DNA of 64,000 bases from Populus alba (GCF_005239225.2 NC_133287.1:1469493-1533492), one strand, 5' to 3'. Positions 38,139 to 53,700 are shown, counted from the first letter of the stretch. Program-made: numbers and translations. The notes: generated from the letters alone by a model not told the origin.

Positions 38139-41100
38139 TCAATGTAGGTGAAGTTCATCTGCAGGTGGAGGGGCAAATCTGACATTTACTGGCCGTGCCA
38201 CCACAACAGCCTCATCTGCAAACATTGATTTGATGAATCCTGGTGTTCGTAGGGGCCGTCGACCCGTCATCCGTGGATATACATCTTCAAGAAAGTAGTA
38301 AGCATGACCCGCTATCATCCCCTGAATCAGAAAGTTATAATTAAACAAAGGAAATCAAGAGATTTATATGACAAAAGTAGCCAGATTAAAGGAAAATGTA
38401 ATGTGACATCAAAGTCGGGAGGAGCTTTACATGACATAATATAATCCTAGAGTAGCCACACGTTCTAATGGCTCCACGACTAGATTGGAGTTCAGGAATA
38501 ATTAACAACTAGATTAGTGTTCAAAAATACTCCTTGACCTTGTAAGTTTAACATGACTGGATCAACGTGGAAGCCCCTGATCCCTCACAACATCAAGCAA
38601 TCAACAAGGGAAAGATGACTGAGATTATAGTGACAAAACATGCCTTGTTTCAGCAAACAGCACAAAATTATGATCAGTATTAGTGTTTCCCTTTTCTTTT
38701 CATTTTTTGGGTAATGATGGGGACAAGTCAGGGGAGGTACTCCTAATCAGTATTCAGGTTTCTGTGAAACTTGAATGCTAGTGACAGAACATCCAGGGTT
38801 TGTTGAAACAAAAACTACAATAAAGTTCCAATCATGCAAACTTTATTGTAGCCAATAGCATACTTCCCCGGCACACATGGTCAAGAATTTGCTAACATAC
38901 ATTTAATATAAAAAGCCCAAAAATGGAATTAAAAAGAAATTTAGCACAGAAAACACACCAGTAGATCCACCCAAGCACTGGCACCAACAAGGACAGAGAA
39001 TCCCAAGAGAACCTGGAGGAAACAAGATTTACAAATGTATGGCAGGCAGAAGTACATGTCATCATTATGAGACAAAATTATATGACTAGGGTAAAAAAAT
39101 ATCACATGCAGCATCGGTAGAAGTTACTCACCCATGGAAGGTAAGCTGCTGTGAAAGTAAAGATGCCCAAGAAACTCATGTGGATAAAAGGGTTTTGCTT
39201 GCTCCAAACATAAACCTGTATGGATGAAAAAGACAACAAAAACTGGTAAAGCTTGCTAAAAAAGGAGTTACTACAAAAGATATTTGAATGCAAACAAGAA
39301 GAAAGTAACTAACCATCATGAATGTCAATGAATTGCTCAGGAACATGATTTTTGCAAACGATTCCGACAGATAGGGTATGTTTCCTCCAACTATAACAAT
39401 GCTAGTCAAAACAGTGGCACCAAACAAGAGCATGTAAAAGAAATCTGCAGTCCTTCCCCTAAAAGAGTTCTCTTCAAGAAGTTTGCAATATCGAGCAAGA
39501 AAGAACATGTGGAACATAAAGTCCAAGTCTGGTATCATGAAGAAGAACATTAAGAATGACAAATAGATGACAAAAAAATAACTCTATCACACAACTATAT
39601 CATATGCATTCAGAACTTGTAATCCAATCTTTATTGTGACCAAGGAATTTGACAAACAGAAATATGAAGACAGAACTTTCAACTAAAAAGCATCTCAGGA
39701 TGTAAGATCTTTCATAGAGAAAAATTCATGAAGTGAAGTATAATCAACTACGCAAACAGGCTAGATCAGACATGAAACAGCAGTTTAGTGGGGTATATTA
39801 GAAGTGCTCGATTCAATTTTAGGTTAAAAGTAATGCCTAATGCATAACAACTCAGGTTTTCTTTGTAGGAGGATAACAGCTACAATTTAATAATTCCTTT
39901 CCCTAAACTGATCAAGACTCAGACTGGAAAACAAGAATCAATAGCATTTCAATGAAGTATCTTCTCTTGGATGCTAATTTTTGCTCAAAGAACATAAGCA
40001 GTTAGAACTTGGATATCAGATGCTGTAAGAGGTGCAAATGTCATAAATTTCACCAGGCAAAACACGGCCATGCTTACAATGACCTTGTTCAACCAAAGTT
40101 TACAATAACTCTTCTATTCACAATACATCTACACCTTTGTTTATAGATATGTAGATATGAAAATCCAAATTCACAGCATTCTTATAATAGCAATGCAAAG
40201 TGAAAGCAAATATTTCTCTACACCTAGGAACCTGTTCACAGATTGTCAATGGAGCTAGAAAAAGCTAGAAAGCCTCCCATATTCACAGCGCACACGAATA
40301 ACTCAACACATACAATAAAGTTGACAGCTTCCATAAATTTCTGATATGGTAAACACCATTAAACTCAGATGAAAACTCACCCATTTTACGGAAGTAAAGG
40401 AAATTAGTGACGAGGCGCCAGAACTCATATTTCTTCATCACAAGTCCGGGGTGCAAGTAGAGGTTAGACGGAGTTATTATCTGCACAAAACAATCAAACC
40501 AAAAGTAAATAAAACAGTCCCTTCACCTTTACAAAACCATCGAAATCACAAATGTCAGGATAAAAATAAACCCAGAATGAACCAATCTAACTCCCTAAGC
40601 CTAGTCATTGATGTGAATAACAAAAGCAACAGCTAAAAACAACCTACAATCCAAACTAACTATTTTAACATCCTTCAAAAATTAAGAATAAAAAATAACA
40701 CACAATATTCACATTGAAAATCAAAAGGGAAAAGCTACTAATCACAAAATTGAAAGAAACACAGTTGAAATCAATCAAAAACAATAAAACCCATCAACAA
40801 AAATTAAAAGGAATAGCTCAAAAAATGTTTAATTTTTGCAAAACACAAAACCCACATTGAAAATCAAAGAAAAAAAAAAACAAGAAGAAGCTACCATTCA
40901 GGAAATTAAAACAAACCCATTTGAAATCATAAAAAAACAAGAAAACCCATTTTATCAGAACCAAAATTAACAAATAAAAAAAAAACCATATATTAAACGA
41001 AAACCAAAACATAAAAAAATGAAAAAGTGAGAGAAGGTAGGCATACATCAAGAGAGCAACCAATCGTGGTAACAACAGCAGCAGTGACGTAAGAGCGAGT

Positions 41101-41145
41101 GATTATTGGCATCTGCTTATACCAATCCTCCACTGCTTGAGCCAT
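38139..41145 (-). CDS. DER2: Derlin-2, ER-associated degradation membrane protein
   Basis: Derlin/Der1 family rhomboid-like pseudoprotease of the ER membrane; it helps retrotranslocate misfolded proteins for degradation. Six exons: 41047-41145, 40381-40480, 39314-39528, 39132-39215, 38959-39012, 38139-38321, totalling 244 residues, the usual plant Derlin-2 length. Visible hallmarks: N-terminal EDWYKQMPIITRSYVTAA, then LVMKKYEFWRLVTNFLYF, MFFLARYCKLLEENSFRGR, a GASAWVDLL helix, and the cytosolic tail GHAYYFLEDVYPRMTGRRPL. All junctions are GT-AG and in phase, with no break. Intron 2, about 850 bp, is the longest. Confidence 0.95.
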
Positions 41146-43535
41146 AATACTTTTATAATAATACCAATTAATAATCAATAATTATACAAGTAACCTCTAA
41201 GATTATCTTATTATATGATGTTTCAGCTGAAGATTTTTGAGACCCAGATGAGAAATGACGATTTTCTAATGACTAGGTTTTGAAGATCGATTATTGAGAG
41301 TATTTTCGATTTCTGAAAAAACCAAAGAAGAGGTGAAAACTACAATATTAGGAGAGAGAAGGTGGCTATAATAATGTATGTAGATGAAGTTCGTTGCTTG
41401 ATTGATGTGACTCTCATAGGACAATTAGAAAGCGAGTGACTTCACGACCCAATTAAAGTGTTTTCTTATTTTTTTGAGTTTATGAAATTTTGGTAGGGTT
41501 TTTTTTATAAGACAATTAATGGATCATTAATATCTAATAGGATTTTATTATCCTCATCCATCATAACAGGGAAATGGGATTTAATCATATTAAATAACAT
41601 TTAATTTTTAACTTAATCCTCATAATCCAAAATTAATAAATATTTGATGTAAAAAAAAATCATATTAGGAGGCTTAAAAATTAAAATGAAGTGTTTTTAT
41701 CATAAATTGCATATAATATGTTGGAATGGTAGTTTTAAGGACACAATGATGATAAGAATGACAATAATAATTTTAATTTGATATATTTATATTAAAAATA
41801 AATTTTAAAAATAAAAAAAATATTATTTTAATATATTTTTAAACAAAAAACACTTTAAAAAACAATTTTTATTGTTCTCAATTTATTTTTCATGCAAATA
41901 GATATATTGATATAGCATGTCAATTATAATTTTGAAATCTGACCCGGCCAGGCGGGTGAACCAAGGACCCAGCTGATCCAGGGCTGAAACCGAATCGAGT
42001 TGAAGAAAAAACAATGGAAGAAAAAACTCAGTGTGACCCGGTAGGATGACCCGATAAGACCCGATCAAAAATCTAGTTGCAACTCGCTGACTTTTGTTTT
42101 TTTTACTCAAACGATGTCGTTTTGATTTTAAAAAAAATTTGACCTGGACGACCCAGTGACCCAGTTAAAACCAGGAATCCGGGTCTTGGATCGGGCCGGG
42201 TCTAAAAACTATGATCTCAATACATTAATATATAGACACACACATTGACATGTCATTTTGAAACCATAAGATTATTGGACTTTTTGCATGCTAAATATGG
42301 AGTTTTTATTTATATAAACAATAAAACATCTTCATTATTTAGATCACAACTCATCTAGTTTTTTTTTTTTTATTTGATTGAATACCATCAACCATCTTGT
42401 TATTTCCAACATATAATAAGTAAAAATTTACAAACAATTTAAGAATAACTCAAACATATAATAATATGTTGATCTCGAACTTATCCTAAACCTGTCCTGA
42501 GTTGAGTTTAATTTCAAATTAATTAAAAGATTTCATGGCTAAACTAATGACATTTGGCCAGATCAAATCTAAGGTTTTTTTTTTTTTTTTTTTAAATGAT
42601 GTCGTTTCGTGACAGGGTAAGGTTGATAACCATGGAGGCTCTAGGCTAGATACGAGGACAGGTGCACTCTTCTTGCGACAACATGCGGATATTTCCAAGT
42701 AACTTTGAGGACATGGTAATACCCTTTTCACTGATTTTGGTTTCGTGTTACAAGATTCATTGATCCTTGAGAGGATGCATCCAAATCCCTATCTGTCTAC
42801 CGTCTGGATTCAGCTGGATATTATCGAGAATGTTTTTGTCTTCACTGGCTTTAGATCAGGTCATCAGACTGTTTGCATCAACCCTTCTTTTGTCCTAGAC
42901 AGTGTTGCCATCGCCATTTGCTACAGAGACAGCTCTCTTCCTGAAAAAGCCAGAAATGATCACGTATTCAATCACCATCTGCTTGTAATGTCATCATCAT
43001 AACTTAGCCTGATGTTTCTACCATATCAGTTCAGGAGATTAACATCCGTTCTGTAGATTGATCCCTCAAAAGTATGAGTTTTGTCCACAGAAACTTGGGT
43101 GGCAACAGAAGCTTGAACAAAATACACAAAGTAGATGAAAAGAATTTCCATTATTACATCTTGATTTAACAAGATCTTTTTTTTTTTTTCTTGTTCCATC
43201 TCTACTTCTCTATATCAAAGAATTTACAAGCTGACATATTCATCAGCAGAACCATTTCCATTTTCCACTGCTTCACAAGCTGATATCTCCCCAAACTCAC
43301 AGCATTGTCAATCGCAACTGTTGGAGAAACCACAGCTCATCTATACCATAGGGGCATCTCGGATATGACTTTGAAAAGGCCCTGATTAACCTTTTTTCTT
43401 TTCATCTGCAACCATGGAATGATGACCCTGAATATCATTTGTATCTCTTGAAAAGCTTCAAATGCCAGCACCAGCTTGATAACTCAAATTCAAGGTCATT
43501 CCTCGACTGTCAGGTTAGAGCAGGGAAAACAAAAA
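41146..43535. other. Derlin promoter side, repeats, and CLS 3' UTR
   Basis: 41717-41882 is a diverged MITE-like copy. 41938-42215 is a GC-richer block rich in GACCCG/GGGTC phrases, resembling a decayed repeat. A poly-T run at 42572-42592 precedes an unrecognised open frame at 42745-43002. About 43100-43535 is probably the 3' UTR of the cardiolipin synthase gene. Confidence 0.4.
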
Positions 43536-46271
43536 CTATGATTTCCTTGCAAGCAATGCAGGTCTATTCCTCATGTATTTTGCTCCATATGCAGCAGTAG
43601 AAGCCACTGTTGTGCCAGCCACTGACCAACTGCATCAAATTGTGGCGAACAATAGGTCATGTATGATAATTTATTGCAGTAGTTGAGAAGAAACAATACA
43701 CGGGATGAAATTAAAAGTTGACTGGATTACCTCAAGTATGTTATGTATGGTAGAGTTTCCTGGGTTCCAAACTCCGGTTGAATGAGAGCTGCAGCAACTA
43801 AAACCAGCTGGAAAACTGTATTAACCTGTCAATAACCAGGACGACTCCTTAGTAGACACAAAAAGGTTTTAACCAAAATGAAATCAATTACGTGCTCAAG
43901 AAAAAAAAAATGTCCAGATTTTTTCTTCTTCTTCTTGACCAAGAACAATGTTTAATTCTGGAAAAATAGCTAATAATGCTTGTTAACATCATTATTAGAG
44001 CAGATTTTAAGTACAAAGTATTTTGGCATAATTGAAAGGTAATTATCATAGCAGGCAGCGCTTTCCACCCTCTACTGCCACCAGGTTCCTTCAGGCTTTC
44101 AAGAGATTCACACATTTGTTATAACGCATCTACTCTAGGTTTGTTAAATTCATACAGGGTAATAGTATAATGAGACCTCATTCTTTACCATACCTTTTGC
44201 TTCAAAATGTTCCTCGTTTCAATGATTCAATGCAAAAATCACCATATCATCAAAAAAATACACAAAGGATTTCTCCAATCCCCCACACTCAGTGTTCAAC
44301 TAAAATCATCTTATGGCTTTAAAAATAAAAAATAATGGATCAAAGAAACTTATATTTAAACCACATTGCAGGTGCCATGAAAAATCAAATTGAAAATTAC
44401 AAACCATACCTTACTTATGAAGAGAGGCTCAACCTTCTCTGGGCGGGTCCCATCAAGATTGAAGAAGTCATACCAACTAGTCCACTAGAAGAAGAAATTA
44501 GAAAATATCAAGCAAAAATCTAGGCCAAGGAGTAAATAACCAGGTTAAAGCAAAAAATAATACAAAAAGGGACAAATGACAAGTCAGTCAACCAACCTTC
44601 CAACCCAAGCTACTAGCTCTATGATAAACTGCTCCACAGACAAGTGCAACATCTCGCAACACTACCAGTCCGACAAGTCCAGCTTCACAAGGCATAGAGT
44701 ATAACATAAGTTGTACAACCATACATCAACCACATTTACTATCAATCTGCATATAAATTCCAAGTTCTACAAAATATGGTTAAAATTAAGACAACTTACG
44801 GTGTAGAAGATCCATATGTACCATTGCCAATGCAACAGATCCAATAAGAACCTATGTTAAGCAAAGAAATAAGTTTAACGGAATTAGTCCCTGGCAGATT
44901 ATAATAAACTCCAACTACAACACTGGACTAGCTATCAAGAATCAACACTAAAGCTTTGAAGAAGATGAAGCATTCACTCTACCTTATCAGCAAGAGGATC
45001 AAGATAGGAACCCACAACAGAATCAATTCTCATCTTCCTAGCGACATACCCATCTAGCTACAGGTTTAAGAAAGAACAACATATTAAATTTCAGTTTTTT
45101 ATTTTGAAAAAAAAATGCAAAATGAATTGTCATGATAATATTACCCAGTCACTTGCACCAGCAATAGCCAACGCCACAAATGCAGAAGAATACATGTCAT
45201 TTGTAATCATCCTGCATAAAAACCATTAATTAATCACCCCTCTAATCCAGATCATAACAAACAAAATGCATAATCATGAAATAACAAAACATCCACACCA
45301 GAAACACTGAGAATTGAAATCCAAACATAAAAAACAGTTACTAGGTTACATAAAAGACGCTCATCCGGATCATTTAACATTAGCACTCATTTCCCAATAT
45401 AATACCAACAAAATTTACTTCTTCTGCATTAAACAAACAATTTTGTATTCATAATTGTTAACATGCTGTAACTCCCAACTTTGAATACATAATTAGAATG
45501 AAAGATCATTCTTTTAAATTTATCACAACTAAAAATATCCAAATTAATAATAAAAAAGCACATTTTTTGCGTTGAGATAAATTAATCAGTCATAAAAACC
45601 TCAAAATTTTATAAAAATTTAATCACAGTGACATCACTCAAAAACTTCAAAATTGAAGATAATCCCAACCTTTTCCCATTCACTTCTCTCATTTTCTCAG
45701 TAACCAAACAGACCATAAACATAGTGCGTGTGCGTGTGTGTATAATTGAAGAAATTTAAAAATTAGAAAAATACCATCCAATTAAAGGCCCAGAGACCAA
45801 ACGGCTAATAGAGATAAAATTAGGCAAATTAACAAAACTCTCCAAAATCCCATCTTTATCACCACCGTCATCCACTTCCTCCTCCTTCACCAGGTCAACC
45901 CGATCCGACAACACGCCTTGACCCACATAACCCGATCCGACCCGGCTTTTTAACAAATGCAAATTAAAGGCCTCGACTTTCCTCAAAACAATAGCGTTTC
46001 CACGTAGATAAAGCGGTGCCGAAGACTGCAAAAGCTTCCACGGAGGAGAAGAGAGAAAGAGAGGGCCTTGAAACGGAACGTTTGGGAAAATCCATTTAGA
46101 GAGGAATCGATTAGGAGGAGGAGAAGAAGAAGAAGGGGGGTAGTAGAAGTAGTAATGTAAAGGAGCGAATGGTGATTGGATTATAGTGGAATTTGTTGTA
46201 AAGAAAGATCTGGATTTGTTTGAATTGGGGATTTTTGAAATTAGGGTTTTTATGGATCTGTAAATCGTCAT
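43536..46271 (-). CDS. CLS: Mitochondrial cardiolipin synthase
   Basis: CDP-alcohol phosphotransferase of the mitochondrial inner membrane that joins CDP-diacylglycerol and phosphatidylglycerol to make cardiolipin. Eight exons: 45775-46271, 45145-45211, 44983-45057, 44800-44851, 44597-44682, 44410-44484, 43731-43825, 43536-43629, giving 346 residues. The N-terminus is basic and Ser-rich like a mitochondrial presequence. The catalytic signature D-x2-DG-x2-AR-x8-G-x3-D-x3-D is complete at residues 187-212, split by the exon 2/3 junction. Before it is [19 protein letters not shown]; after it come [14 protein letters not shown] and the Trp/Tyr-rich [20 protein letters not shown]. Every phase matches, with no break. 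Confidence 0.95.
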
Positions 46272-47772
46272 TGATTGGAATTTATTTTGAAATTAGGGTA
46301 TTTTTTTTCCTACTGGGGTTTAGGGGTGAAGGTGACGGGACACGTGTTAGTTTCGTGGGTATGAGTGGACACGTGTGTGAGTTTGAGGTCCTGCGCGTAG
46401 AAAGTTTAGTGGGCTTTGGGAGAGATTAAGGAAAGGAACTGGGTGGGCTTGTACTAGGCCCATGGAGTTATTTTCTTTTTTATTAATTCAAGATTTAAAA
46501 TTTAAAGGTTTATTAAAATTTTGTTGGTTAAGCTATTATTATTTTTTAATATTTTAAATTATTTTATATACAAATAAAAATAAATTTTTATTTTAAAAAT
46601 TTTAATGTATATATATTTACATTGATTTATTTTTTTTGTGAACAAAATAAGTTGTAATCATAATTATATATATAAAAAATTAATTTAATAAATAAAATAA
46701 TGAAGAATAAAAATAATCGAGATTCCACACATTGTATAAATTAAAAAAAATATATTAAAAATATAATAAATAAAAATTCATTCCATCTTAAATTTATCTT
46801 CATAAATAGATTTTATTGATTCATCACTACTAAAATGATTCACCATCTTATTCTATATTGTCTAGAAAATATTTTAATTTTAACACAACTAAACCTAGCA
46901 AAACATAAATTAAAGATAACAAGTTTCCTAAAAATTTTTTAAACACAAGAATCCTGATTAAATTCTTATTATTAATTTTTTTTTATCTCAATAATCAAAA
47001 TCCAATATAACAAAATGTTTTGAAGAAAGCTAAAAAAATAATTAAAACATTATAAAACAAATAGAAAAAGAAAAATGAACTATTAAAATATATTAAATCC
47101 CCAATAATAACTTTTAATTCTAATTTGAAGGCTTCAAAGACCTTAAATAGCTATGAAAATTTAACTTTATAGAAATAAATCTTCTTAAATTTTATAATAA
47201 AATTTTAGCTTGATTTAATGAAAAAATTAAAATTAAAATTTTACAATATTATCATCAAAATCTCATGAATCAAATTTATCAATTACGAAGAACAATTTTG
47301 CATGGGAAAAAAAAAAAAAAAAACTATACATGATCAGTATCTATACATGGTCAGTCTATTGTATAACCGGTAAACTTGATAAAAAAAAGGGAATACATAT
47401 TTATAAATGCAACTCAGGGGCAACCAACAAATAATCATCCTGTCAAATAAATCCTGAACAAAGTCATAGAGGTGGCTTGGTCAGCATTATCTTAGCCATG
47501 GATAATACTGATTATAGGAGAGAATGGTTGAAAAGATAGCTTAAGCAGCTGTTTTTACTAAACAAAGATGGAATCAAAGAGATAAACAACTAGAAACCAG
47601 GCGACTAGCAATTTTCATCAGCATCCAAATGTGATATATCCTGGTGATATATGTAAGCAGCTTTTATGGTAGGATTAAATCCTACTTTCAACAAGGGAAA
47701 TTGGAAATAAAATTGGAGTTGTAGAGCTTATACAAAAGGGTTTTGCAAATTAGTAAGAGGAGAGGGAAGAAA
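46272..47772. other. CLS upstream region, AT-rich spacer, kinase promoter
   Basis: No gene is supported. 47440-47770 resembles 55780-56130 (shared phrases such as TTATAGGAG), so it belongs to the tandem duplication unit that carries the kinase promoter. Confidence 0.5.
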
Positions 47773-50700
47773 ATGAATTTTTTTCCATGTTGTAGATCGG
47801 AAAGGGAGGAAGCTCCTGTAGAGAGCACTTCATGCACGGACAAGGAATCTGCCAAACATGGCAGAACATTGTCTTTCTGGAAGAACATGTCATGGAAACT
47901 AGGTTTGTAATAAAAAAAGATTTCTAGTTTGTGGTTTTGGTAAGATATAGAAGGCTATCATCTTAGTCTTGTTATCTATCAATGTTGTTGCAGGCAGCAG
48001 CAAAAGGAAGAATAATTTAAAGGTTTTCACATACCATGAACTATCTGTTGCAACTGATGACTTCAATCCTTCCTGCTCCATCGGAGAAGGTGGGTTCGGA
48101 AAGGTTTACGAAGGATTCATTGAGAGCATTGATGAGGTCAGTCTTCTTAAAAAATATATAAATTATAAAAACTTCACCTAACAATTTAAATTTTCAAGTC
48201 GAAGTGGTTTTTTAACAAATCTTATGCTTCCAGCATGCGTATTCATCATCCTAGATCATCTTGTGATGCAATTCTTTTGTTTCATTCTCTTTTTTTTTTT
48301 TTCCAAGCATGTTGCTGTTAAGCAGCTTAACAGGAATGGAAGGCAAGGAAACAAGGAATTCTTTTCAGAGGTTAATACATTAAGTATGGTTCAACATCCA
48401 AATCTTGTCAAATTGATTGGCTACTGTGTAGATGGTGATCAAAGACTCTTAGTTTATGAATTCATTCCCAATGAAAGTTTGGAGACTCACCTTCTTGGTA
48501 TGCCCACATAAATTCTTGCTTCCTAGACAATAAGTTTACAAAGTTTTGAGTCTTTACATATCATGTAGAAGTTCAAGAAATGACTTGATTTAGGGTTAGG
48601 TACAAATTTTTGCTGTCTACGTTGTCTCTATAAAGATTTTGTGTTTAGTGTGCTAACATTTTCTGCTTTCCAGATTTACCTCCAGGAAGAAAACCTCTGG
48701 ACTGGACTTCTAGGATGAAAATAGCAACAGGAGCAGCACAAGGATTGGAACATTTGCACGATACGGCAGATCCTCAAATCATTTATCGAGATTTCAAAGC
48801 ATCAAACATATTGTTAGACGAAAATTTCAATGCGAAACTCTCTGATTTTGGACTCGCTAAGTTGGGTCCGACAGGAGGAAAGGATCATGTGTCTACAAGG
48901 GTGATGGGTACATATGGGTACTGTGCTCCTGAATATCAATTAACAGGTCAGCTGACAACAAAGTCTGATGTCTACAGTTTTGGTGTTGTTTTTCTCGAGA
49001 TAATTTCTGGGAAGAGAGTCATTGACATGTCAAGACCAACCGAGGAGCAGAACCTAGTGCTTTGGGTATGTTCATGATGTTTTTTTCTTCAAGGAATTTG
49101 TTAGGATTATAACCTCACGAGTCAATGGGAGTGCAGCCCTTAAGATTGATTCTGTTAGACAATTGACATTTTGTTTCATGTTGTTTAATCAAGTATTGTC
49201 TGTTTTCTTTTCTTTCATTTCTGTTTTGATTTTGTTAAAGTAAATCCCTTATTTTTCTGATGTTGTTGCTGAGATTAGTGGCAGCATATTCTCCACTATA
49301 GTTAGTGGCTAGTGACAGCATATTATCCACTACAGTTAGTGGCTGATAACTAGGGATGTTTGTTAAGCTTTCTCATGTATTTAAAGACATGCAGTTAATG
49401 AAATACTCACTGAGACATTTTATCAAACACCTTGTGTGTAATTCGTGTTCTTCAATACCAGCATTGTTGTTCTTGATTGTGCATCCCTTCACCTGCACAA
49501 AACACAGCAACACAATTGTCAACAGTGGTATCAAAGCATCTCAGATCTTACAGGACCAAAACACCTTTTTTTTTCAAAATCTCAAAAATGACATCCAACA
49601 ACTTACTTTTAAACTCCCCCATTATATTTACTGGTGAAAACTACCATATTTGGTCAGTGAAGATGCAAGCTTTTCTTGAAGCTTATGATCTTTGGGAAAT
49701 TGTTTCCGAAGACAAACCAGTAGCTCCCTTACCAACAAATCCCACTATGGCTCAAATCAAGTTCAGCAGTGAGGAAAAGGCAAAGAAATCCAAGGCGAAA
49801 TCAATCATCCAAAATGCTGTGGCAGAAAGCATTTTCTACAGAATTATGGCATGTAATTCAGCCAAAGAGGCTTGGAACAAACTAAAAGAAGAATACCAAG
49901 GCAGTGACAGAACAAGGCAAATGCAAGTGCTGAATTTGAAGAGAGATTTTGAGGCACTTAACATGCAAGAAGATGAAACAATCTCTAAGTATTCTGATCG
50001 AATTTCACTAATTATCAACAACATCAGATTACTTGGAGAAGACTTTCCTGACAGTAGGATTGTGGAGAAGGTTCTTGTGACTCTTCCTGAGAGGTTTGAA
50101 TCCAAAATCTCCTCTCTAGAAGAATCAAAGGACCTCAGTAAAATCTCATTAGGTGAACTAATGAGTGCTCTTCAAGGACAGGAGCAACGAAGAACAATCA
50201 GGCAAGACAGATTGACTGAAGGAGCCTTTTATGTGCAAAAACAACAAGCTGGAAAAGGAAAGAAGTTGCCTAATCTGAGATTCAAAGGCAGAAATGAAGG
50301 GGGCAGCACTAGTGAAGCTTCAAAACAAAAGAAGTTTCCTCCTTGCACTCACTGCAAAAGAAACACACATTCAGAAAAATATTGTTGGTGGAGGCCAGAT
50401 GCAATTTGTGGAAATTGCAAGCAATCGGGGCACATCACAAAGGTCTGCAAGTTCAAAAAATCAGATCCAAAACCTCAACAAGCTCACCTAGCAGATGAAG
50501 TTGATACACAGGAGGAGCAATTCTTTGCTGTCACTTGTTTCTCAACAAATGATCCAGCTGATACTTGGCTTATTGACAGTGGATGCACACATCATTTGTG
50601 CAATGATGCTGGAATGTTCAAAACCCTTGATGAATCTTACAAATCCAGAGTAAAGGTTGGCAATGGAGAATTTCTGGAGGTCAAAGGCAGAGGGTCAGTA

Positions 50701-53700
50701 AATGTTCAAACAAGTTCAGGTATCAAAATCATTCCTGATGTGTTATTTATACCTGAAATCAGTCAAAATTTGTTGAGTGTTGGACAAATGATGGAGAAAA
50801 ACTATTCTCTTCAGTTTAAGGATCATAAATGCGTTATCTTTGATCCTTCTGGAGAACAAATGTTCTGTGTAAAGATGAAAAACAGAAGCTTTGTTGTTGA
50901 CTGGGATAAAGTATCCAATCATGCATATGTGAGTGCTACTCAGGATGTTTCAAATCTTTGGCATAAAAGATTTGGACATTTCAATCAAAAGGGCTTGTCA
51001 ATTTTGAAACAAAAGGAAATGGTTGCAGCATTGCCCACATTGAATGGTGAGACTCAATTGTGTGAAACATGTCAACTTGGCAAGCAATCAAGGCCACCAT
51101 TTCCTAAAAGGCAAGCATGGAGAGCCAGCCAAAAACTTCAGCTCATCCACACTGACGTGTGTGGACCTATGAAGACAGCCTCATTAAGTGGTAACAAGTA
51201 TTTCATTCTCTTTATTGATGATTATACTAGGATGTGTTGGGTGTATTTCATCAAATTTAAGAGTGAAGTATTTACAATCTTTCAAACATTCAAAGCTTTA
51301 GTTGAGAATCAAAGTGACATGCTAATTAAATGCTTAAGATCTGACAATGGTACTGAATATACTTCAAATCAGTTTCTTGAGTTTTGCAACAGCAGAGGCA
51401 TTGTGCACCAATACACTACACCATACACACCACAACAAAATGATGTATGTGAGAGGAAGAACAGGACAGTAATGGAGATGGCTAGATGTCTCTTACTTGA
51501 AAAGAAAATGCCAAACAAATTATGGGTAGAGGCAGTCAATACCTCTGTTTACTTGCTGAACCGACTTCCAACCAAAGCACTGGAGGACAAGACACCATAC
51601 GAAGGCTGGAATGGTGTTAAACCTGCTGTAGATCATCTTCGAATCTTTGGCAGCATATGCTATTATCATATAGCTGAGCCAAAGAGGAGCAAACTTGACA
51701 ACAAAGCTCAAAAGGGAGTTCTTGTGGGTTATGGAATAACAACCAAAGGATACAGAATTCTTTGCTTACAAACAGAGAAGGTAATTCTCAGGCAGAGATG
51801 TGAAGGTTGATGAAGCAATCACATGGGATTGGGAACATCAGAAAATATGATTTCTGATCAACCATTCACCATTCAGCCCCAGCCAGTAGCTGATGAATCA
51901 GTGGATGATTTTCCAGTTAGAGGCACAAGATCATTGGAAGATATTCACCTAAGATGCAACATGGCAATCCTAGAACCAACCAGCTATACTGAAGCTCAAG
52001 AATTTCCAGCATGGAGGAGAGCAATGGAGGCAGAAATGGAAATGATCAACAAAATGCAACATGGCAGCTGATTGAAAGGCCTAAGCATCGCAAGGTGATA
52101 GGTGTAAGATGGGTTTTCAAAACAAAACTCAATTCAGATGGGTCAGTATGCAAACACAAGGCTAGATTGGTGGTAAAGGGCTATGCTCAACAATATGGTG
52201 TGGACTACCTAGAGACCTTTGCTCCAGTAGCAAGGTATGATACTATTAGACTTCTCATTACACTTGCAGCACATAACTCTTGGCAGATTCACCAACTTGA
52301 TGTCAAGTCTGCCTTCTTGAATGGATTTCTTGCTGAAGAAATCTTTGTAGAGCAACCCGATGGGTATGCTGTTAAAGATAAAGAAGATCATGTGTATCTA
52401 CTTAAGAAGGCCTTGTATGGGTTGAAACAAGCTCCCCGAGCTTGGTATGACAGAATGGACACACATCTGCTTCAACTTGGGTTCAGCAGAAGCCAAAATG
52501 AAGCAACTTTGTATGTGAAATCATGTGGTAACCATTTTCTAATTGTATCTATTTACGTAGATGATATGCTTATCACAGGAAGTGAACTTGGAATGATCCA
52601 AGAATTCAAAGATGAAATGAAGAAGATGTTTGAGATGTCTGACCTTGGAATGATGAATTACTTCCTTGGAATGGAAGTGATGCAATCCAGCAATGGCATT
52701 TTTACATGCCAAAAGAAGTATGCTTCAGACATCCTAAAAAGATTCAAAATGGAGGATTGTAAACCAGTGGGGACTCCTATGACAACAAGTATCAAGCTTA
52801 GCAAGGATGATGAATCTGAAAAGTGGATGAAAGTTTGTATAGAGGCTTAATTGGCAGCCTTCAATATCTTACAGCAAGTAGACCTGACATATTATTTGCT
52901 GTGAGTATTCTTTCAAGGTTCATGCATTCTCCAAGGGAGACTCATTTCATTGCAGCAAAAAGGATACTTAGATACATCAAAGGTACCATTGATCTTGGTA
53001 TTTTCTGTCCAAGATCATCAGAAGGGGCTGTGGAACTAAAAGGCTATACTGACAGTGACTGGGGAGGCTCTGTTGATGATTCAAGAAGCACTTCAGGGTA
53101 TTTATTCTCACTCAATTCAGGTGTCTTCACCTGGAGTTCAAAGAAGCAAGAGACAACAGCTCAATCCACTGCAGAAGCAGAGTACATTGCTGCTGCCGCT
53201 GCTGTCAACCAAGCAATTTGGTTGAGAAAAATGTTAAAGGATTTGGGACATGAACAGGTTGAAGCTACTAAAATCATGTGTGATAACAGTTCTGCAGTAT
53301 CAATTTCAAAGAATCCAGTCTTTCATGGACGTACAAAGCATATCAAAATCAAGTTTCATTTTATTAGAGAAGTTCAACAATCTAATGAAGTGATGCTGAT
53401 TCATTGTTCTTCCGAAGAACAACTTGCAGATATATTTACCAAACCACTACCTAAAGAGAGATTTGAGACATTAAGACAAATGATTGGAATTTGTCGTCAA
53501 AATGTCAAGGAGGAGTGTTAGACAATTGACATTTTGTTTCATGTTGTTTAATCAAGTATTGTCTGTTTTCTTTTCTTTCATTTCTGTTTTGATTTTGTTA
53601 AAGTAAATCCCTTATTTTTTTGATGTTGTTGCTGAGATTAGTGGCAGCATATTCTCCACTATAGTTAGTGGCTAGTGACAGCATATTATCCACTACAGTT

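Noticed and set aside
49477..49587. Upstream in-frame extension of gag into the LTR
   Set aside because: It is LTR and primer-site sequence; the gag start at 49588 follows the primer site and begins a typical gag N-terminus.
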